From Numida meleagris (lineage: Eukaryota > Chordata > Aves > Galliformes > Numididae): a DNA stretch of 64,000 nucleotides. The notes under the pieces were generated by a model. That model saw only the letters and a program-made list of their open reading frames with translations, ran no database searches and was not told where the DNA came from. The stretch covers positions 53,039,069-53,103,068 of the forward strand of contig NC_034411.1 of the NCBI RefSeq assembly GCF_002078875.1. Direction: 5' to 3'. Each line of letters starts with the position of its first letter. Position 1 is the first letter of the stretch. Both the position numbers and the translations under genes were made by a program. Shown here piece after piece: positions 37,306 to 49,100 of this stretch.

Positions 37306-37416
37306 CCTGAGCACTCTCTTCCTGGGGCAAACAGCCCTGAAGGAAATGCTTTCGAATGTTNCCTGAGCACTCTCTTCCTGGGGCAAACAGCCCTGAAGGA
37401 AATGCTTTCGAATGTT
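37306..37416. repeat. Perfect 55-bp duplication around a single N
   Basis: Bases 37306-37360 and 37362-37416 appear identical over 55 positions and are separated only by the N at 37361. A perfect direct repeat with exactly one N between the copies is the signature of two contig ends joined without merging their overlap. It is most likely not present in the real chromosome. Confidence 0.9.
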
Positions 37417-39557
37417 CACACGGTTGATGTTGATTGCCACACGGCGACACCCACCATTTGTCTCCTTGGTAAGTAAGTTAGAGTCTTATCACAAAACATA
37501 CCTCAGAAAGCAAGCTTTGAGCCAAAAGAAAAGAAGGGTTCAGACACTGCTGAGGAAATGTTGCCCACACGGTCCATCTTCATCAGCCTGAACAGATGGC
37601 AGTCAGAAGGCTCTAAATCTGGACTACACAACGGGTGTGGTAGGGACAGTCCAGCCTTGATGGCAATGTGCTCCATGGTCTTCAAAGTGCCACAGAGCCC
37701 GGCACCATCATTTTGCAAGAGAAAGGTTGTCTTGTTTCCTGGGCTGACTCTGGAAATTGGAGCCTTCAACTTAGTCAGCATTGTGATGTAAAGGTCATAG
37801 TATATGCTTTGTCTGGGTTCCAGGAAATCCAAAAGGATCACTACTTTCCTATCCCAAAAGACAGTGCACATGACTTTGTCCACTGATGCCTGTATCTTGA
37901 ACCTTTTCTTTGCTGGGATTTCATATGTCGCCACTGCAGGGACTGCTGTTTCGACTCCCATTCATAGTGGTGACACCAGGTCTCATCACCAGTAATGATG
38001 TGATCCAGGAAGCCATTATTTTCAGCCTCATATTCATTCAATAGGTCCTTGCATAGGGCTTGTTTTCTGCTCCTGTGTGAGCATTCATGGAATCCACCTT
38101 TGTGATATTCCAAAGTTGCCATCATTTTTTACAATGCATTGAAGTTGATTTTCAGCTTCATGCACAGTTCCCTGCTTGTAATTTGAAAATTCACATAGAT
38201 GTGTTGATTGAGATGCTCTTCATTTCATGCTGTGACAGCTGTGCATGGCCGTCTGGAACATGCCATGTCTTTCATGTCACTGTCGCCACTGCTGAAACAC
38301 ACTACCCACTGCTTCACTGTGCTCACATTCACTGGTTAGTCTCCATAAACATTCAGCAAGCATCGATGAATGTCAGTGGGTGCCATTCTTTCTGCATGAA
38401 CGAATTCAGTGACACATTTTTTGCTTCATCCACACTTCCATGTCAGATGCCATTTGTCAGACTGCTCCTCTGCTGCCATCTGTCTCACAGCAACAAAACA
38501 TAACTGAATATTGGTGGGAAGGTTCAGCTTCTACTGCTATACCACCAATATCCACTTCTGAAGTCATGGGCCAACATCATAAAATAGAAGGCAATATTTT
38601 CAGAGCAGTCCTCATTTGTGCATATGTATAAATAAACACACGCACATACAAGACATACTTGAGAATAGTTTTTGAAAGTGAAAAATAGTTTAGCAGTTCT
38701 TTAAATATAAACCCCCATCCTTTGAGGATCATATAGAAAACTTTCACTCTTGGCCGATAATTGGAAAAAAAGGCTTCTCTTTTTTTCATATCTAACTTAA
38801 AATTATTTTATGAATTTGTATAGAGCTAATACCTGGACTTAATCTAGTCCAAATTCACCATTCCTTGAACTGGCATCTAAATAAATGAGTACTATGTGAC
38901 GTAGTGCTGAATTGTACTCATGAACATTCTCAGACTGAATATATAGTACTCATACTGTAAATACATTTTGCTTTATGTTCATGACAGTTTTATGGCTCCC
39001 TGTCTTATCTGAAATTGCTTCACCTCAGATTCATTGTGAAGCTGTTTTGCTATAACATCATGGCAATTTTTGCTAACCATTTCAGTGTATCAAGATACTT
39101 TTAAATCTCTAGGAAGTTGATTAAAAGCCCATCACACTTTGCTTTCTGATAGTAGACTGCACTTGCATACCAACGATTTCAGTGAGTAAAATATCTATCT
39201 GAATGTAATAAGCTTTGAGTTAAAATGGACACAAAACTATATTTGCAAGCATAATTGTTTCAAGTCTCTTCTTATGGGTTTGTCTGCATGGCTTGTTCTG
39301 GTTAAAGGAAGTCCTATGACCTTTAATAGAAGGCATAACTGATAAAGAAATTAATTTTCAGATCATGGCACAAACAAAACAGTGTGGTACAAGATCTCAG
39401 TTTAAGAATTCTAATGATAACATTGCTGAGCACAGATGAAGCACAGGCTTTACATTTGTAAAACACTGAGATGGGCTGATTATTCTCTCATTCTTTATTC
39501 TCTTTAATGATTCACTGAAATGTATTTGGAGGGTACCAGACAAAAGCCAGAAGCTTT

Positions 39558-39810
39558 GTGCATATACATAAAATATATATACATATATTTATGTACCTAT
39601 GTCTGTATGTGCTTGTATGTATGTGTATACATTATATAACCTATGAATTTTCAATAACTTAGAAATTCCCAGGTCAGGCCATATGTGACAGGTAGTCTAA
39701 TATATTGTACATACTCTCTAGTATATTATGTATAACACATATGTTACATATTTAATATGAAATACATGTGTATTATATGTATATATGTATAAAATACATA
39801 CTATGCATAT
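39558..39810. repeat. TA/TG-rich low-complexity tract
   Basis: Degenerate ATATAC, TATGTA and TGTATG units over about 250 bases, with many self-complementary stretches. It is probably a decayed microsatellite. Confidence 0.7.
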
Positions 39811-40503
39811 ACATAAATTTAAAAGAGTGAGAATTTCTCTTCCCTTTCTGTAGAAAATCAGTTGTGGATTTCCTTGAAATACACAAAGTTTCCAACAACA
39901 TACTGTGCAACTATTGTTTTAAAAAATATATTATTTATACCAAAAACAATTTTATGTAATATATAATAGGGGAGAAAATCCCCAGAAAAAAAACATTGTT
40001 GCTATAATTCACAACCAGTTTGTTAGAGGTTTAACTGCTATCAGCTTTGCCTTGGGCCATTAACTAACAAACCAACCATTAACTGCTGGTAATGACTTTT
40101 TTTTTTTCCCAGAGATTATTGCTTAATTGAACTCCTGTGCTCTGTCAGTTATTTTTATGCCATCTCACAATGACTATGCATTATTGCATTTTCCTAGTAT
40201 ACCAACCACCTACTGAAATAAACAAGATAAGTGTTGGAGAATTGCATCTTCCACTGTACATCCTATTTGAAATACATTACTTTAATGAACAGCTTTGATG
40301 TAGCAGACGTGCTTTTTCATTTTTCCTATTCTCCAGAGCAAATGCATCAAGTAACTTAGATGCAGAATTAATGTGTGCTGCTGTTCAGTAATGTATACAA
40401 TGTCAAGACACTGTATTAGTAAGCTGTGTTATATATTCATTTGGGTAAGACACATTTGATTATTAGCATTCTGTTCTACAGCAACAAGCCACATGTGCTG
40501 TCT

Positions 40504-40517
40504 GTTGCCATGGCAAT
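40504..40517. promoter_or_regulatory. X-box-like palindrome
   Basis: GTTGCCATGGCAAT is nearly a perfect inverted repeat of GTTGCC, the form bound by RFX-family factors (established motif). It sits in repeat-free sequence with TAAT-rich motifs and no nearby gene. Its function is inferred only from the motif. Confidence 0.4.
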
Positions 40518-43500
40518 AAATTAGGAAGGATAACCTGACTACTTATCAATTTTTATTAGAGCAATCATCCTACCTGCTTAACCCCTCCGTAACAGTGGAG
40601 TATTTAAACACAGCTGATAAAATCAATATAATTCTGTGGGTGTGAGTTAAACTGACAGAGGGGGGAGGAAACCAGGATACTGTGGAGACAGTAGAGAGAA
40701 ATACTGACAATATGATGCTGATGTGATTCATTAGTATTACAGGATCAAATATGTTAATGTTTCTGAGGGCCTTAGCACAGTGGATAGAGATGAAAATAAC
40801 AGCAAAAACTTAAGATGGATAAAATGAAAAGTGCTCTTCTCCTGCTGTGTTTAAAGCAGTATGTGTAAATGCATATGCTAAACTATAAACCTGAATAAGT
40901 AGAATCAAAACGTCTACTTGCTAAATATTAATAAACATTTTATATTTCTAATTATATCCTTCACAGAAGAAAGGAACAAACTCATTGAAATGTCATTGTG
41001 ATTTCTTTTAAGATATTGAAATTGCTATTGCTCCATGAACTTTAAGACTTCTGCTAACACCCTTTCAATTATAACACATAGAAAAATCAATTATTCTGTA
41101 GTATTCAGAAATAAGAATAAGCTTCCCATTCATTCCAAGATCTTCCTGGGTTCAAAATAGAAGTTAAAACAGATTTATTCTGAAGTATCTCGTTTTGATC
41201 TAAAGATCTAAATGTTCCTGCAGAGCTAAGTCTGCTTAATCCATGTTTGATTGTTGTAAGACTGGCTATTTAAATCTCAATATTAGCATTAATACTACTG
41301 CTGGGTTCACACACATGAAAAAAAATCTCACAGTTTGTTTTAATGAAGAGCTGGACGTCACTGGTGTTATAGCAAGACATGAATGCACAGTGGCAAAGGA
41401 TAGAAGCAACCTCCTTGGATAAGCTCATATTTTCATTGCTGAAAAGAGATGTGCCCTGCTCTGCTTTTGAATTTCGGTGTGACTCTTCCCATCACCTTGG
41501 CCTTAGTATTATCCCTTTGGTGTCCATATGATTTGAGTTGTTAACTCACACAGTATATTTGTGGGCATGCAGCAAGTCGTTAGAAAATGCTTACAAGTCA
41601 GAACTTTTCAAAAGCCTTCAAAACAAGGAAGTATCTAACACAACTAACTCCTTATTTCAGCTGCAAAGTATTAGAACAAAATTTTCCAAAACACCTGATT
41701 CCTTCACTTAAAATCCTGCCAACTCTCATCTTTTTGGGAGCCATTGAGTACTATAGCAAAAGTCTGATGGGAGCTAGACCTTGTCTCCTGGTGAAAAGAG
41801 TAGCTCTAGTGTGGTAGGGGAAAGTCTCATCTCCTGAGATTGAGAGCTTGCTCCAAGGGATAGACAGACCTCTTTCCTTGCCCCTTCACTGGCATCTTCT
41901 TCTCTTCTTAAGGGAGACAGGGGGATCACCAACAGCAATTTCTTTCCCACTACAGGCTTCCACCATGTATTGCAGCAAAAGAAAAGCACCCCTTGAGAGT
42001 GGCAAGGTTACCAAGGGGACAGACTCAATGTGGAAATGGCGCTGATGGGAATAGCCTGGGACAGGATGGTGGGCAGGAGGGACCTTGGGACAGGAATCAT
42101 TTCCGGGAGAAGAGCGAGCAGAAGCGTCATTTAGAATGACCTGAGCTGTGACAAAATAGGACATGTGGGAGAACTCATGCCTCTTTTTAATTCTCATCTC
42201 CACGTGAATTGTAAAAGTTAAAATTAACCACAGTTAAAATTAGTGTGCAATTTTAAACAATATGAAATATTTTCATCTGGGAGCTAACTGGACAACCTGA
42301 TGTTTAAGTTAATTCCTACAATGAGGCACAGTCTTCCTGGTCATCTAGGTACTTAAAAACACTGATTTACATATGCAAAAACTCTGCACTTTCAGTGATA
42401 TTGAAACTCTCAAATCATGTTTGACAAATAGTCTTGGGGTCAGAACATCTTTCCTCACAATGTATTAAATGTTAAGAGAGTTCTTTGCCTCCTGAAATAA
42501 TTTGTTCTAGAAAGAATAATTAACTTTACAGGGAGCTCCTAATCAGACATGGCAAATGTTTTTCTTTACAATGTCCAGACATTAGCCATACACCATATCA
42601 AGGCTGACTGATACTTCAGAAGTCTTGATACGTAAAAATGTAGAGAACCCATGACTAGAAGAGCTCTTTCTGTCTCTTTGTGCGTGTATTCAGCAATAAC
42701 TGGATGTGATAGATCTGTATGCGTTCTCACTGAGCCTCCTGATCCTTGCAAGGAGCTCAGCTTTCCAAAGGAAAATCCTTTGTTCAAACTTCAGATTGAC
42801 ACTATGCTTTCCACACCTGAGGAGATGTCAAGGTGATCCATTTCATTCCCATAGCTGAAGATGTGTTTTCAATGGAGCCCGAGGAGCTCAAGGTCAAAGT
42901 TCAAACTGTATTGACAGATTGCTTATTCTATTCCTCTCCAGCCCTGTCTGATCTGTAAAGAACACAAGGTATCGGTACAAATGACTGCCCACTGACAGAT
43001 TACCAGTTTCTAAACAAGGCTGCAGTTTGTGCAGACCTCTCTAGAATTTCAGTTGTGTGCAAACTGAGCTTTTGGAGTTGAAGCTGAACAATTCCCCAAA
43101 TTGTTATGCCCCAAAATCTCAACGCTCCCTGTCATCACCTCACTAGGAAGAAGGGTTGTAAAACTCTCAATCCATCTAAAATATTTCCAATAAAATGTAC
43201 CAATAGCATGCATCTAAATTGCATACCCTACAGCATTTTTAAATGCTGTGTTTTGAGCACAAAAACAAAAGAGACATTACTTTAATAACTGGATTTTATC
43301 AATCTAAACATAACTAGATGACAAAAAAATAGATACCAAGGTACTACTAGGGGCTACAGAAATAGTCTGCAATTGTGCTCAAGCAGGCAATAAAAGTTTT
43401 TGGCCTCAGAATCTCATATGAAGGACAGAATAGTGTTATTGTGAATATCATACAACCATAGAATCACCAAGGTTGGAAAAGACCTCCAAGACCATCCAGT

Positions 43501-43986
43501 CCAACTGTCCACCTTCCACCAATATTTCCCAATAAATCATGTTCCTTAGTGCAACATCTAAAAGTTTACTGAACATCTCCAGGGATGGTGACTCAACCAC
43601 CTCCCCATTCTAGCACCTGACCACTCTTTCAGACAAGAAATTTTTCCCACATCCAACCTGAATCTCTCCTGGCACAACTAGAGGCCACTCCCTCTAGTTC
43701 TATTGCTAAATACATAAAAGAAGAGGCTGACTCCCACCTCACCACAACCTCCTTTCAGGCAGCTGTAGAGAGCAATAAAGTCTCCCTTGAGCTTCCTCTC
43801 CACCAATTCCCTCAGCCACTCCTCATATAGCTTGTGCTTTAGACCCCTCATCAACTTCATTGACCTCCTCTGGACACACTCCAGAGCTTCAATGTCTTTC
43901 TTTCAGCCACTCTGTCCCAAGCCTGTAGCACTGCCTGGGGTTGTTGTGGCTAAAGTGTAGGACCCGGCACTTGGTCTTGTTGAACT

Positions 43987-44907
43987 TCATCCCATCAACC
44001 TCAGCCCAGCGATCCAGCCTGTCCAGATCCCTCTGAATCCCTTCCTACCCCTAGGTAGATCAACACTTCCTGTCAGCTTGGTGTCATCTGCAAACTTACT
44101 GAGGGTGCTCTCAATGTCCTCATCCAGGTGATCAGTAAAGAAACTGAGCAGGATAGGTCCCAGTACTGACCCCTTGGGGAACACAATTTGTGATCAGTCA
44201 CCAGCTCCATTCATCACCACTCCCTGGGCCCAGCCATGTAGCCAGTTCTTTACCCAGCAAAAAGTGTACCTGTCCAAGCTGCAAGCTGCCAACTTCTCAA
44301 GGAGAATACTGTGGGACAGTGTCAAAGACTTTGCTGAAGTCTAGGTAGACTACATCAACAGCCTTTCCCTTATCCACCAGGTGTTTCACTCAATTATAGA
44401 AGGAGATCCGATTCGTCAAGCAGGACCTGTCTTTCGTGAACGCATGCTGGCTAGGCCTGATTCCCAGTTGTCCTGCGCATGCTGTGTGATCTCTCTCAGC
44501 GTCATCTACTGCATAATCCTTTCTGGCACCGAGGTCAGGCTGACAGGCCTGTAGTTCCCCAGATCCTCCTTACGACCCTTCTTGTAGATGGGATTCACAC
44601 TGGCAAGCCTCCAATCCTCTCCATTTGACCAGGAACACTGATAGATGATGGAAAACAGCTTGGCTATCACCTCCACCAGCTCCCTCAGCACACTCAGGTG
44701 GATCCCATCCGACCCCATGGACTCATGGCAGTCCAGGTGGAGAAGTAGGTCTCCAGCTGTTTCCACATGAAATGTGAGGCTTATTCTGCTCCCCATCCCA
44801 AACTTCCAGCTCAGGAGGTAGAGTACCCCAAGGATAATTGGTCTGACTTTTAAAGACAGACATAAAGAAGGCATTGAAAACCTCAGCCTTTTCCTTATCC
44901 ACAACAA
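43987..44907 (-). pseudogene. CR1 ORF2 reverse-transcriptase pieces
   Basis: Two frames carry RT remnants. The frame 44506-44907 ends in NPIYKKGRKEDLGNYRPVSL and SVPERIMQ, the beginning of RT. The frame 43987-44184 begins at the SVLGP motif and keeps an intact FADD box in [10 protein letters not shown]. The middle (44185-44505), including the first catalytic aspartate region, is present but broken by stops and shifts. A C-terminal piece follows at 43678-43860 ([20 protein letters not shown]). Confidence 0.85.
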
Positions 44908-45402
44908 TCACGTTCCCATCTGCATCCAGTAAAGGATGGAGATTCTCCCTAGCCCTCCTCTTACTGTTAATATATTTGTAAAATATTTTTGTTCTTCTTT
45001 ACCCCAGTTGGCCCAGTTGAGTTCAAGCTGGGCTTTTTCCTTTCTAATTTTCTCCCTGCACATCCTAATAACTTCTTTGTACTCTCCCCAAGTTGCCCAT
45101 CCCTTCTTCTAGAGTCTCTTTTTCTCTTGGACCCTCAGGAAATGTTTCCTGTTCATCCATGCTGGTCTTCTTCCCTGCTGGTTCATCTTATGGCACAGGG
45201 GGATAACCTGCACCTGCGCCTTTGAGACTTCCTTCTTGAGGAGCAACCAGCCTTCCTGGACTCCTTTACCTTCAGGACTGAATCCCAAGGGACTCTCTCT
45301 ACCAGTTATCTGAACAGTTTGAAGTCTGCCCTCTGGATGTCCAAGGTAGCAGAAGAAGCTGGCTCCACTCCTGACTTCGCCAAGAATTGAGAACTCTGCC
45401 AT

Positions 45403-45657
45403 TTAGTGGTCACTCTGTCCTAGACAGCTGCTGACCTCCATACCTCCCACTAGTCCTTCTCTGTTTGTGAACAGCAGGTCTAGTGGGGTACCTCCCCTTG
45501 TAGGCTCTCTTACCAGCTGCAACAGGAAGTTATCTTCCATACACTCCAGACATGTTTCCATGATGGCAGCTAAATCATAGTTTGCCTGACGCAAGATGGC
45601 TTCTAGCTCTTTCTGTTTGTTGCCCATACTGCATGCATTGATGTAAATGCACTTCAT
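45403..45657 (-). pseudogene. CR1 ORF2 start with gutted endonuclease
   Basis: The frame opens MKCIYINACSMGNKQKELEA, typical of the N-terminus of the CR1 endonuclease, which nicks the target. It reaches NYDLAAIMETC and then jumps directly to MEDNFLLQLVREPTRGGTPL, a segment from the end of that domain. The intervening part, with most catalytic residues of an APE-type endonuclease, is missing through an apparently in-frame deletion near 45545. The product could not nick DNA. Downstream RT is in other frames. Confidence 0.8.
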
Positions 45658-45754
45658 CTGAGCCCTTTGTCTTACCCCTAGTCCTGTCTACCCCTAGTTC
45701 TGCTATGCTCATCTCTAGCGGGTCTGATTTTATCCCCCTCCCCTTTCATACCTA

Positions 45755-46145
45755 GTTTAAAGCCCTTTCAATGAGTCCTGACAGCTTATGGGCTAGGATC
45801 TGTTTCCCCCTTTGAGACAGGTGAGATCCATTAAGAGCCACCAGGCCAAGCACTAAATAAACTGCCCCATGGTCAAAAAAAACAAAATTCCTGCAATTGC
45901 ACCTGTCACAGCCAGGTATTTATGCAAAGGTTTTTCCTACTCTTTTCAGTATCCCTCCCTGCCACTGAAGGAGTAGAGGAAAATATGTCCAATAACCATC
46001 TCAGTCCCCTGTATTCCTTTCTGATAATCCTCAGGCTTCTCTCAGAGACTTCATCACTACTGGCCTGAACTGTCAATAAAGGATAATAATCAGAGGGGCG
46101 AATCAGACTAGGAAGTTTCCTACAAATATCACTGACACTGCCCAC
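45755..46145 (-). pseudogene. CR1 ORF1 C-terminal (esterase-like) remnant
   Basis: The minus strand reads PSLIRPSDYYPLLTVQASSD and then, after a frameshift near 45905, FFDHGAVYLVLGL and NGSHLSQRGKQ before a stop near 45755. CR1 ORF1 is known to carry an SGNH/GDSL-like esterase domain. The NGSHLS box falls where that fold normally has its D-x-x-H block, so an asparagine may have replaced the aspartate (inference). It lies directly upstream of ORF2, as in full CR1 elements. The start is missing. Confidence 0.65.
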
Positions 46146-46190
46146 AGGTAGGCAGCACTCTACTCCATTTCTCTGAAATGAATATGAGAG

Positions 46191-49100
46191 GTAAGGCTCA
46201 CTTAAATAAATTCTTCAAAATGAAGATGGGCAAGAACAATTTTTCTAAAAGCAGATTTTCTGCCATCTTACACTGACACCCAGTGAATTAATCAATAAAC
46301 AAAAATAATGTTACTGCAGATATAGGTAAAGAGCAGAAGCTAATTGTATAAAGGTAAGATTTCTGAATAAATTCATATAGGCCATGCAATGGTTCATCTA
46401 TACATGTATGCAGGAAAAAAAATCTTCCTTTTACTTCCCAATCCCAGCTATTTTTAGACTGGACAGCATATTACAGGGATAAACAGCTTCCCTTTTTTGT
46501 ATGATAACAAGACAATGCCACCTAGAAAACTTCTCTATCTCTTTCATTCCCACAGACAGGAGAACAATTCCTCTGGAAGATATTGTGACAGAACCATTAG
46601 TAAATTGCCCTTTCCCTGACTGTAAAAATTAATAATCCAAGTGGCTTTGAGTAACATTCTGTTCCAGTTCACTTTTGGTACCTGGAAGCATTCCTGGGAA
46701 GAGGATAAAAGGGCAATTTCACTCCAAATAAATTAAGAATGTTCTGTGAAATGTACCCGGCCTGCTTCTTGTTTTTCACCTTCATATTCCACATTAGCTG
46801 ATGAACTTAACTATGCAAAGTATATGGCTGGGATAGGGGCTGTATAGAGGGGAAAGAAAGGAAGCTTTACAGAATATGTATATTTTCAGACAGAGAATTC
46901 TACAAGATAGGCATATGTCCTATAAATATTCTTCTATAAAAATTTTGAAGTGACTTCTATAGGAAGCATTGAAAAGTTAGACTTCATTTCATTGTATACA
47001 ACTCAGACCTAAGAGGTATTTCAAAATTCCCGGTGTCTGGATTCCAGTCAAAAAGAAAGCTTAATAAGAAAAAATAAGAAAACAAAAACATGGGAGACAC
47101 TGAGAGTAAAAAACAGTGAGCAAAAATGCAAAGCCTCACACAATTAACTCCAGTGCCAAAACCAAAAAAAAAACCCAAAACCAAAACAAAATAAAAACAC
47201 AGACAGAGCTACTTGTTTATTTGAACTTTTTTTTCTTTTCTCTAACAAAATCACAAAATATGAGGGGAGAAGTGAGAGATACAGAAAGTCTCTCACAGCA
47301 GAAATATTTTGGTGATGACAGTTCAGACAGTTTTAAGAAATGACTAGCATACAGAGCAAAAAATATACTTTCTAGCCAATCTAAAGTTCTTATTTCCGTC
47401 ACTATGTGGCTTGCACTTTACCCCAGCTTTTTACAGTTTTCACAAGTAAAAAGATTGCTAATGACCAAGCCTGGGGAAGAGTATGACCACAGTATTCTCC
47501 AGAGGCACAAAAACTCACGAGCTTGACAGATGGTTTTATTCATTCTTATGTCTCAGTTCATGCTATACAATTGTGATTCCTTCTTACTGTTCCTTTTATG
47601 CTATTGTCCACTCTCCTCTGGCTCCTTAAATAAATTTTCAGCTAAATCCCAAGTGTAAAGTCTAGGCATTTTTTCCTCTGAACTATAAGTATTTTTAAGT
47701 ATATTTGTGATGTTTTTACTTCCACAAGGCACTTTATTTTTCTGTCTTTAATTTATACCATTTCTCCAGAGAAATCATCAGGTGCATGGGCAAGAAGCCA
47801 GATGGGGAAGTTGTGATTCTGAATAAATATTAGATACGTTGTGATTGATTATTCAGCCTAACATATAGTAAAAGTTTGGAGGAACTCAAAAGACATACCT
47901 ACATGATGTAACAGTATAATATGTAATCAAACATTTAAAATACACAGTCTTGCTTAATTCTAAGAGTTTATAAATAAAGTCTCTTGCTGGGTTCCAGGAC
48001 AAAGGAAGCTAGGTGTCCTAAGGATAGGAATATGAATATATAACCTTATTCTGATACCTTCCCAAGGTCGAGCACATGAAAAAAATATTTCTCCTGAGCA
48101 TGGAGACTGGTGTCTAGTAAACGCTGACTTCAGAATGCAACTTTTCCCATAGTTGAAGGGGAATTGATACCCACATTTTACTCTCCCACCAACTTTCAGA
48201 AAATCCTATAGAAAATGTATAATCTATAAATATTACTCTTCAGTCAAACTGGGTTCAACTCAGGAATCTAATTCAATAGTTGTTCTGTAGGTGTCAGGGA
48301 CAAATGGACAGACAGTTTTGATAGGTGTGTGTACTTACACGTAACCACACACAGTGTAACAAAGTAAGTTTTCATATGAAACCAGAATATTAAATAAATG
48401 GATATTTGCCCATCTGGGTTTAATGGTTTCTGTACTTGTCAACAAGTTTTTTTCCTAACATTGGATAGATCAGAAAAGCAAACTTTGCAGTGTGCTTAAA
48501 AGCTTAATAAATCTAAAACTTGAAGGCTGAAAGAGAATCCAAGTAGAGTCTTGGAATGTATTATTCCAGGGTTTCAAGACTCCTTAGCTGACATAAGGGC
48601 ACCAATAACATCTCATTTTTACTGAGCAAACTTCAGTCTTTTTCCCTCTGCTGTGCAAAACTGTGGGGGCTGCAAGCCATCTAAAGCAATATATCTCAAA
48701 ACAGCAACAAACTGCTGAAGGGTTCATAACATAAAAACAAAACTTGGAGTTGTTTTCTGAAACACATAAGCCAACATTCTTGTTTCTGACAGCAGTAACA
48801 CAAATCCCACATTCACCATTTTTCTGTTTCCAAAGGGCCCAGGAAATTACTGACTGTTGTGTGAGAGAAGTTGCAAAGACGTCAGCTGGAGTAGTGTGCT
48901 CCATTCTCATATGAAAGATGAAGTTAGACCAAAGCAGGAATTGAAAAAAGACTAGAAGTATCAGAACATTAAAAAAAAAATAAACAAACAAGAAAAAACT
49001 TGATATCTAACTTAATAAAGCAGAAATTGAGTAAGGACATGGCTACAATATATAACTAGAAATATATATATAATAATAATATATTAATATATAACTAGAA

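Larger units (their letters stand above)
36710..37493 (-). mobile_element. Retroviral LTR inserted in the mariner
   Basis: About 784 bases (about 728 without the duplicated 56 bases around the N) interrupt the transposase. Read on the minus strand, U3 starts near 37493 with TGTGATAAG. A TATA box (TATAAATA) lies at 37044-37051, an AATAAA signal at 36764-36769, and the end is ...GGGTATACA at 36710. TG...CA termini and the order U3-TATA-AATAAA fit an LTR. I could not find a convincing target-site duplication, and no internal retroviral sequence adjoins, so it looks like a solo LTR with uncertain ends. CpG-containing motifs are frequent, which suggests a younger age than the mariner. The family was not assigned. 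Confidence 0.8.
36475..38460 (-). pseudogene. Mariner transposase pseudogene, D,D34D type
   Basis: The transposase would cut and paste the element by its terminal repeats. Reading from the right, the N-terminal helix-turn-helix region lies at about 38130-38460, in broken frames. The first catalytic aspartate is in IITGDETWCHHYE (minus frame 37841-38125, residue 47). After a frameshift, the frame 37503-37961 carries VMCTVFWDRKVVILLDFL. It then has the second aspartate (residue 85, in LLQND) and the third in SPDLEPSD (residue 120). Exactly 34 residues separate these two, the mariner D34D spacing. The C-terminus (readable as ADFYECGMKALVHYW) continues at about 36475-36640, on the far side of the LTR. 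All three catalytic aspartates survive, but the gene is inactivated by frameshifts, stops and the LTR. Confidence 0.92.
36421..38611 (-). mobile_element. Mariner (Tc1/mariner) DNA transposon split by an LTR
   Basis: The left terminus starts GGTTGTTCTAAAAGTAATGC, directly after a TA at 36419-36420, the mariner target dinucleotide. The right terminus (reverse complement of about 38580-38611) starts GGACTGCTCTGAAAATATTG, so the inverted repeats still pair over about 30 bases with a few mismatches. The right-hand TA is no longer visible. Subtracting the LTR at 36710-37493 leaves about 1.4 kb, close to a full-length mariner of about 1.3 kb. The transposase is on the minus strand and is broken by frameshifts and stops. 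Chicken carries a mariner family with this type of terminus. A related short copy lies at 60868-61389. Confidence 0.93.
38612..43451. other. Largely unique DNA with a possible conserved element
   Basis: No gene was supported. A TA/TG-rich tract lies at 39558-39810. The segment of about 40000-40650 contains an X-box-like palindrome and several homeodomain-like TAAT motifs (described separately). The segment 41840-42200 is somewhat GC-richer, with overlapping frames of 65-105 codons on both strands but no recognisable domain. Confidence 0.5.
43452..46190 (-). mobile_element. CR1 LINE, longest copy, ORF1 end to 3' end
   Basis: About 2.7 kb of CR1 in reverse. From right to left it holds the last part of ORF1 (about 46145-45755), a roughly 100-base inter-ORF gap, and the start of ORF2 with endonuclease at 45657. 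RT pieces follow (44907-43987), then the C-terminal region and 3' UTR, ending in an ATAGAATCA-type repeat at 43452. At least two internal deletions are visible by comparison with other copies: one removes most of the endonuclease (near 45545) and one lies between RT and the C-terminal region (near 43910). Many frameshifts and stops make it older than the copy at 16.8 kb. Confidence 0.92.

Noticed and set aside
37142..37476. Frames on both strands crossing the N at 37361
   Set aside because: They lie in a non-coding LTR and owe their length to the duplicated 55 bases.
39558..39810. MicroRNA-type hairpin in the TA-rich tract
   Set aside because: Self-complementarity comes from simple-sequence composition, with no discrete stem-loop of miRNA type.
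41840..42203. GC-richer patch with overlapping frames as a possible exon
   Set aside because: Frames on both strands are of equal quality, and no domain or consistent splice pattern was visible.
48584..48991. 135-codon open frame on the minus strand
   Set aside because: Low-complexity hydrophobic start, no recognisable domain, no supporting context.
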